A stretch of DNA of 50,000 nucleotides, taken from NCBI GenBank assembly GCA_030674185.1, contig CM060312.1:55017905-55067904 (forward strand), read 5' to 3'. The notes beneath the pieces are model-generated. The model made no database searches. It was not told where the DNA came from and saw only the letters and a list, made by a program, of their open reading frames with translations. This document shows positions 45,478 to 50,000 of the stretch, piece after piece (within the stretch, counting starts at the first letter, position 1; every line of letters begins with the position of its first letter). A program made the translations under genes and the position numbers. The stretch is from Monoplex corrugatus. Lineage: Eukaryota > Mollusca > Gastropoda > Littorinimorpha > Ranellidae.

Positions 45478-45616
45478 CTTTATCCGTAGTACCAGCCAGT
45501 CCCAGGCAAAAAAAAATCCGTAGTACCACCAGTCCCAGGCAAAAAGAAATCCGTAGACCCAGCCAGTCCCAGGCAAAAAAAAAATCCGTAGTATCAGCCA
45601 GTCCAGGCAAAATACC
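45478..45616. repeat. 35-40-bp minisatellite, about four units
   Basis: Units of atccgtagtaccagccagtc plus ccaggcaaaaaaa repeat four times with small indels. Confidence 0.85.
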
Positions 45617-45631
45617 AAAGTGACGAAGGAC

Positions 45632-45765
45632 ACGCACACACGCGCGCGCGCGCGCACAAACACATACACACACACACACACAGCACACACACACACACAC
45701 ACACAAACACAACCACAGAGAGAGACAGAGAGACACACAGAGAGACAGACAGACAGACAGACAGA
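45632..45765. repeat. (CG/CA)n(GA)n(GACA)n compound microsatellite
   Basis: CGCG core flanked by CA, then GA and GACA tracts. Confidence 0.9.
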
Positions 45766-45867
45766 AGAGAATGGAGGGGGATCAGGGGAGATGATAATGA
45801 GTAAGGAGTGTACATACGCTGTGGCTGCTTGTAGAGATAATGTCACACGAAGCAAAAACGGAGCAAG

Positions 45868-45870
<3 letters not shown>

Positions 45871-45952
<82 letters not shown>
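45871..45952. repeat. (TA)n microsatellite
   Basis: About 41 pure TA units. Confidence 0.95.
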
Positions 45953-45956
<4 letters not shown>

Positions 45957-46082
45957 TCTACAATAAACAGTACGGCATTCTTGGCTCAGCTTGGAAAATT
46001 CTGGAAAGTAACTCCAAGATTAAGGCATGTGGCGAAATATATTCTAAAGTATTTCTAACAGCTTAGAACAGCCATTGTTTCT

Positions 46083-46571
46083 TTATTGAAACACCATCTC
46101 TCTCTTGCTGCTACACAACCGCCTTTCCTGACTATACAAAATATTGGTCATTGTTTTCATACTGATCTTTGGCTGAAGCTGGGACACTGTTTTGTACAAA
46201 CTGTTCAGCCGGGTCTGAAAGCCAATTGGGGTTTCAGACAGTAGCACTGTATCATCAGCTAATAACGAAATAAATAATTTAGTAGCATCTGTGAGTGAGA
46301 AGCGCACCATGTTCGTCATTATCAATTATTTCTAAATGTTAATGTATCTGTGTAGACACAGAAAGGAGAACAGGACTAGAAGCGTTTTCTTGTGTGGTGT
46401 GTTGTGTGGTGTGTGTGTGTGGTGTGTGTGTTGTGTGTGTTGTGTGTGTGTGTGTTGTGTGTGTTGTGTGTGTGTGTGTGGTGTGTGTTGTGTGTGTGTG
46501 TGTGTATGTGTGTGTGTGTGTGTATGTATGTTGTGTGTGTGTATGTTGTGTGTGTGTGTATGTTGTATGTG

Positions 46572-46637
<66 letters not shown>

Positions 46638-47120
46638 TGTGTGTTGTGTGTTGTGTGTGTTGTGTGTGTTGTGTGTTGTGTCTGTGTCTTTTGTCTGTGT
46701 CTCAGTTCATTATCACGCCATACTCGCGCTTTCATGTTCTTAAACACACATAAAGTTACCCGCAATTCCATTATTTTTTAAGTACTCTGCTAAAACAGGC
46801 TTTTTGAGACAGTCAAACACTTTTTCATGAAAAAAAAACAATAAATGATTAAATCATAAATGCTTTTACTTACTTGTCTGTAAATATTTTATCGACAGTA
46901 CATTAGCTGCTTTTGTTTTGTTTTGTTCTCAAACTAGCTAGATATTCTCTGGTGTTTTTAAGCCAGTTTGATATTCTCTATAACCTACAGTTTGTGATGG
47001 AATTGTATCATTGACAACTTGTGTTAACATAGTGATAGACCTCTGTAGTTATTTGGGATTCTGAATTTTACTGCTTTCTTAAACAGTGGGAGTATGATTC
47101 AGTTTGTCCAATTCTCTAGA
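46083..47120 (-). mobile_element. Decayed L1-like LINE reverse transcriptase, split by a GT repeat
   Basis: Minus-strand motifs in order from the high-coordinate end: NYRGLSLC near 47040, then VFDCLKKPVLAEYLKNNGIA near 46770-46830 with KNMKARVW. After the microsatellite at 46393-46690 comes LLADDTVLLSETPIGFQTRL at about 46200-46265, the catalytic palm box and helix. The order matches RT motifs of L1-type LINEs. Frame changes and stops separate the blocks. Confidence 0.8.
46393..46690. repeat. (GT)n/(TTG)n-rich microsatellite inside a LINE
   Basis: Impure GT with regular TTG interruptions around a 60-bp pure GT core. Confidence 0.92.
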
Positions 47121-47207
47121 AACATATTCCTGGTAGACATAGAGGAAGACAAAGGGAGCGTGAGAGAGGGAAGGAGAGAGATACAAAAGGCAGACAGGCC
47201 GAGAACA

Positions 47208-47216
<9 letters not shown>

Positions 47217-47239
<23 letters not shown>

Positions 47240-47287
47240 GAATGTGTGTGTGTGGTGTGTGTGTGTGTGTGTCGTGTGTGTGTGTGT

Positions 47288-47360
<73 letters not shown>
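47217..47360. repeat. (GA)n(GT)n compound microsatellite
   Basis: GA to about 47240, then GT with few interruptions. Confidence 0.92.
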
Positions 47361-47362
<2 letters not shown>

Positions 47363-47773
47363 GTGCCTCCGTGTTCTTTTCTTCATTTTTGACGGAGATG
47401 TAGCACTAAGGCCAACCTACAAGCGCATCATCATTATCATCATTCTTCACTCTCTCTACATTCTGTGATTTCCTTCCTTCTTTCTTGTTCTGGTAGAATC
47501 ATCATCATCGTCTTTTGTCTCTTCCATTTCCACTTTGTTTCCCCTTTCTCCCATCCCCAACGCTCACCCCCCCCCCCCTTTTTTTTTTTTTTTTTTTTAG
47601 GTGAGAAAATTGCAGACTATCCTGAGTTTTCCCTCTGTGTTAAATCTGATTCAGTAATAATACTAACAACTAAATGATGAAGTAATACTGTGTGTTTTAG
47701 GGTGTTGCATACTGTCTGTATGTTGTTAATATTACCGTTTACTTTGTTCATGAATTTATATCCACATTCGTCT

Positions 47774-48309
47774 CCCTCGTGGGGATGCTGGTGGCGCTTT
47801 TGGTATAAATAGTATTCCCACCTTCGGAAATTCTGTGCTAGAAATTTACTTTTTTCTGTCACTCTCTTTGCTTCTTTCTTCCTCCTTTGTTTTCTCATTT
47901 CTATCTGTCATTTTCTGCCTTGTTGGTCCAACCACCTGTATGTGTTCGATAAAGTCTTACGTACTTTGTGCTGGGATTGATAACTGGGTACATGTATTGA
48001 GTGCATTGTAATTTAGGCCTGTTTTTATATATATGCTTTAGTGTCCTTAGTTATGTTTGAATTTGTACTGTGGTATGTTATTGAAATCCCCTGTGTGATC
48101 AGTTGGACGGAGTGTTCAACGCCAGGACCATTTCCTTAGATTATGCGCGACAATGCATTGATATGTGTACTTAATTTTCTTTTCCTTTTTTTTCCCCCTC
48201 CTGTTGAAGTGTTATGTGTGTGTATTGAAATGGTTACAGCCCTGTTATGGCTCTACGCGGTCGGCCAGGCTTTGAACAAACATATCAATAACAATAACAA
48301 TAACAACCC
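47774..48309 (+). mobile_element. Element E, copy 5, plus orientation
   Basis: Starts ccctcgtggggatgctggtg, has TATAAATA at 47804-47811, and ends cggccaggctttgaacaaac followed by AATAAC repeats to 48309. No target-site duplication is obvious. This copy is read 5' to 3' on the plus strand and sets the element's orientation. Confidence 0.85.
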
Positions 48310-48858
48310 AATAATCGTTATATAGATTTTAACGATGAACACGACGGAACGACACGATCTTCGCCTGCTTTGTTTGCATGTTTGTGTCTTTCTTTTTTGG
48401 TCTTGCCATTGCAAGGGAGGCAATCCTATTTTCCCTCTCTGAGGGCTGTGACAACGTACCTACTTTTACTCTGTTCAGCGAGGTCGTCCCTGGCACACAT
48501 TTTAATTTCACAATAGTCAGGTTTAATCAAACTTAAAGGGGATCGGTTAAGGTTAGTGCTGGCAGAGATAAGATTTCGTTTAAGTGTGTTTAAACTGATA
48601 CAGAATAATGGGGTGAGGGGCAGAAGGAGGGTGGGTGGGTGGGTAGGGAAAGAGTAATTCTGTGGTAGCAGTGGCACTAAACGTGTCTGACAGCGTCTAT
48701 GTGCACGGTTTCACCTTTACGGGTGCTTACATTTTCTCCTCTTTGGTATTGAAAAAAATGAGTGGGGTGGGGTGGGGGTGGGGTGGGGGTGGGGGGGGGG
48801 TTAAGATTGGTGGTGGAACGCGCTTAATCTGGTTAACAAATGATTTTTTTTAAAACTG
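48310..48858. other. Stretch with nothing recognised
   Basis: Mixed sequence with a GGGT/GGGGT-rich tract at about 48763-48801 that could fold as a G-quadruplex. No gene signal. Confidence 0.45.
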
Positions 48859-49091
48859 GTGTGTGTGTGTTGTGTTGTGTGTGGTTTTGGTGTGGTGTTG
48901 TGGGTGTGGTTGTGTGTGTGTGTTCTTGCGTCACGGTGCGCTGCGCGAACGTGTGCATGTGAGTGTGCATGTGTGTGCGTGCGTGTGTAGTGTGTGTGTG
49001 TTGTTGTGTGTGTGTTTTGTGTGTGTGGTGTGGTGTGGTTACGTGTGTATGTGTGTGTTTGCGTGCGTGTTGCATCTGCTTGTGTACACGT

Positions 49092-49133
<42 letters not shown>

Positions 49134-49384
49134 GCGCGCGCGGCGTGCGTTGCATGAGTGTGTCTGCATGGTCACTGCGTGCGTGCGTCGTGTGTCATAT
49201 GTGTGTGTGCTGTTGCTACACTGCGTGCCTGCGTGCACACCGCGTTTCGTCTGCGAGCGTGCGCATGCGCGCGCGCCGGTGTGTGTGTGTGCGCGCGCGC
49301 GCGTGGTGTTCTTGCTTTGTGCATGGCGCGGCTTTGGTTTGTGTATGTGTTCGTGTTGGTTGCTTGAGTACAGACTGTTGTGTG

Positions 49385-49429
<45 letters not shown>

Positions 49430-49430
49430 T
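48859..49430. repeat. GT/GC-rich low-complexity block
   Basis: Impure GT repeats interspersed with GCGTGC and GCGCGC tracts. The three overlapping long open frames are compositional artefacts. Confidence 0.85.
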
Positions 49431-49593
49431 GTCCGTTCGTATGTCTGTGTGTGTTGGAAATAAGGGGTTGGAAGGATGGGGGAGGGTAGAAAAGCGTAAC
49501 ACAGCTTATCAGCACGGGTTTTTTTCCAACCGCTTTGCACCCGAGTGCAAGTACCGGAGAAAAGGGCGGGCGGCAGTTGCCAGCCAGAGACGA

Positions 49594-49624
49594 CGGGTCG
49601 TGACGAACACCATGTCACGACCCG
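49594..49624. other. Perfect 11-bp inverted repeat (hairpin)
   Basis: cgggtcgtgac at 49594-49604 and its exact complement gtcacgacccg at 49614-49624, with a 9-base loop. Confidence 0.85.
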
Positions 49625-49936
49625 CTAACTTCTGAAACCCCCGGTGTTGTATGGCAGGTACCTCCCTATGCAGTATATACTTCCAGCATTTTTTGACTGA
49701 ATTATCCATTCACTCATTCACCAGTCCATCCATTCATCCATCCATTCTTTCATTTATTTCTTTATTTATTTATATATTTCGTCTATTCAAGGTTTATTCA
49801 GTTTTTTAACCTTGGGCCTTACGATCGCATGTACGTAAAATATTAAATGAGCAGTTAAACATCATGTGGAAGTAAGTGAGTAACATCAGATAAACATACG
49901 AATTCATAGTAAAAAAATAATAGAAGAAGAAGAATA
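49625..49936. other. Stretch with nothing recognised
   Basis: CATC- and TTTA-rich, AT-rich sequence; no coding or RNA signal. Confidence 0.45.
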
Positions 49937-49940
49937 TGAA

Positions 49941-49974
<34 letters not shown>
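49937..49974. repeat. (GAT)n trinucleotide repeat
   Basis: About 12 GAT units near the window end. Confidence 0.92.
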
Positions 49975-49975
<1 letters not shown>

Positions 49976-50000
49976 CTGATTCAAGAGAGAGGGGAGGGAG

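Overview
The window looks like animal nuclear DNA, most likely from a mollusc or another lophotrochozoan. It has intron-interrupted exons with GT-AG splice sites, several non-LTR retrotransposon families, tRNA-derived SINEs and an extreme load of microsatellites and minisatellites. No complete gene is visible. The lophotrochozoan assignment is an inference from repeat style and is not proven. Nothing bacterial or viral is seen.

The only host gene I can support is a plexin-family semaphorin receptor on the minus strand at 1545-4248. Three exons join in frame: two encode the end of the Sema domain and one the first cysteines of the PSI domain. The rest of the gene lies outside the window or in exons I cannot recognise. 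Its introns hold a tRNA-SINE and microsatellites.

Region by region. 1-500: a 105-bp duplicated dispersed repeat. 1545-4248: the plexin exons. 4471-7001: two copies of an unclassified element of about 545 bp (here 'element E') with clear target-site duplications. 6041-9480: a 35-bp minisatellite, interrupted by one E copy. 11131-11660: a nearly perfect 55-bp minisatellite. 12181-13868 and 16615-17215: fragments of RTE/endonuclease-RT type LINEs. 14310-14850: a 70-bp tandem repeat. 15429-15945: a CA-rich expansion. 18467-22440: a 4-kb minisatellite of roughly 115 units whose unit appears to derive from the 3' end of element E. 22462-23100: an L1/Tx1-like LINE fragment. 24448-25328: a LINE fragment with a 10-bp target-site duplication. 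25545-44520: a large tandem array of diverged units of roughly 4-5 kb, each carrying paired homologous modules (A and B), minus-strand SINEs and microsatellites, with further insertions of element E, LINEs and SINEs. 46083-47120: another decayed LINE, split by a GT repeat. 47774-48309: an inverted E copy. 48859-49430: GT/GC-rich repeats.

No set of genes here works together as a pathway. The most unusual content is the repeat history: E insertions nested in SINEs, a minisatellite that seems to have grown out of an E fragment, and a segmental tandem array whose equivalent positions carry different microsatellites. Nearly all long open frames in the window are by-products of dinucleotide or minisatellite repeats.
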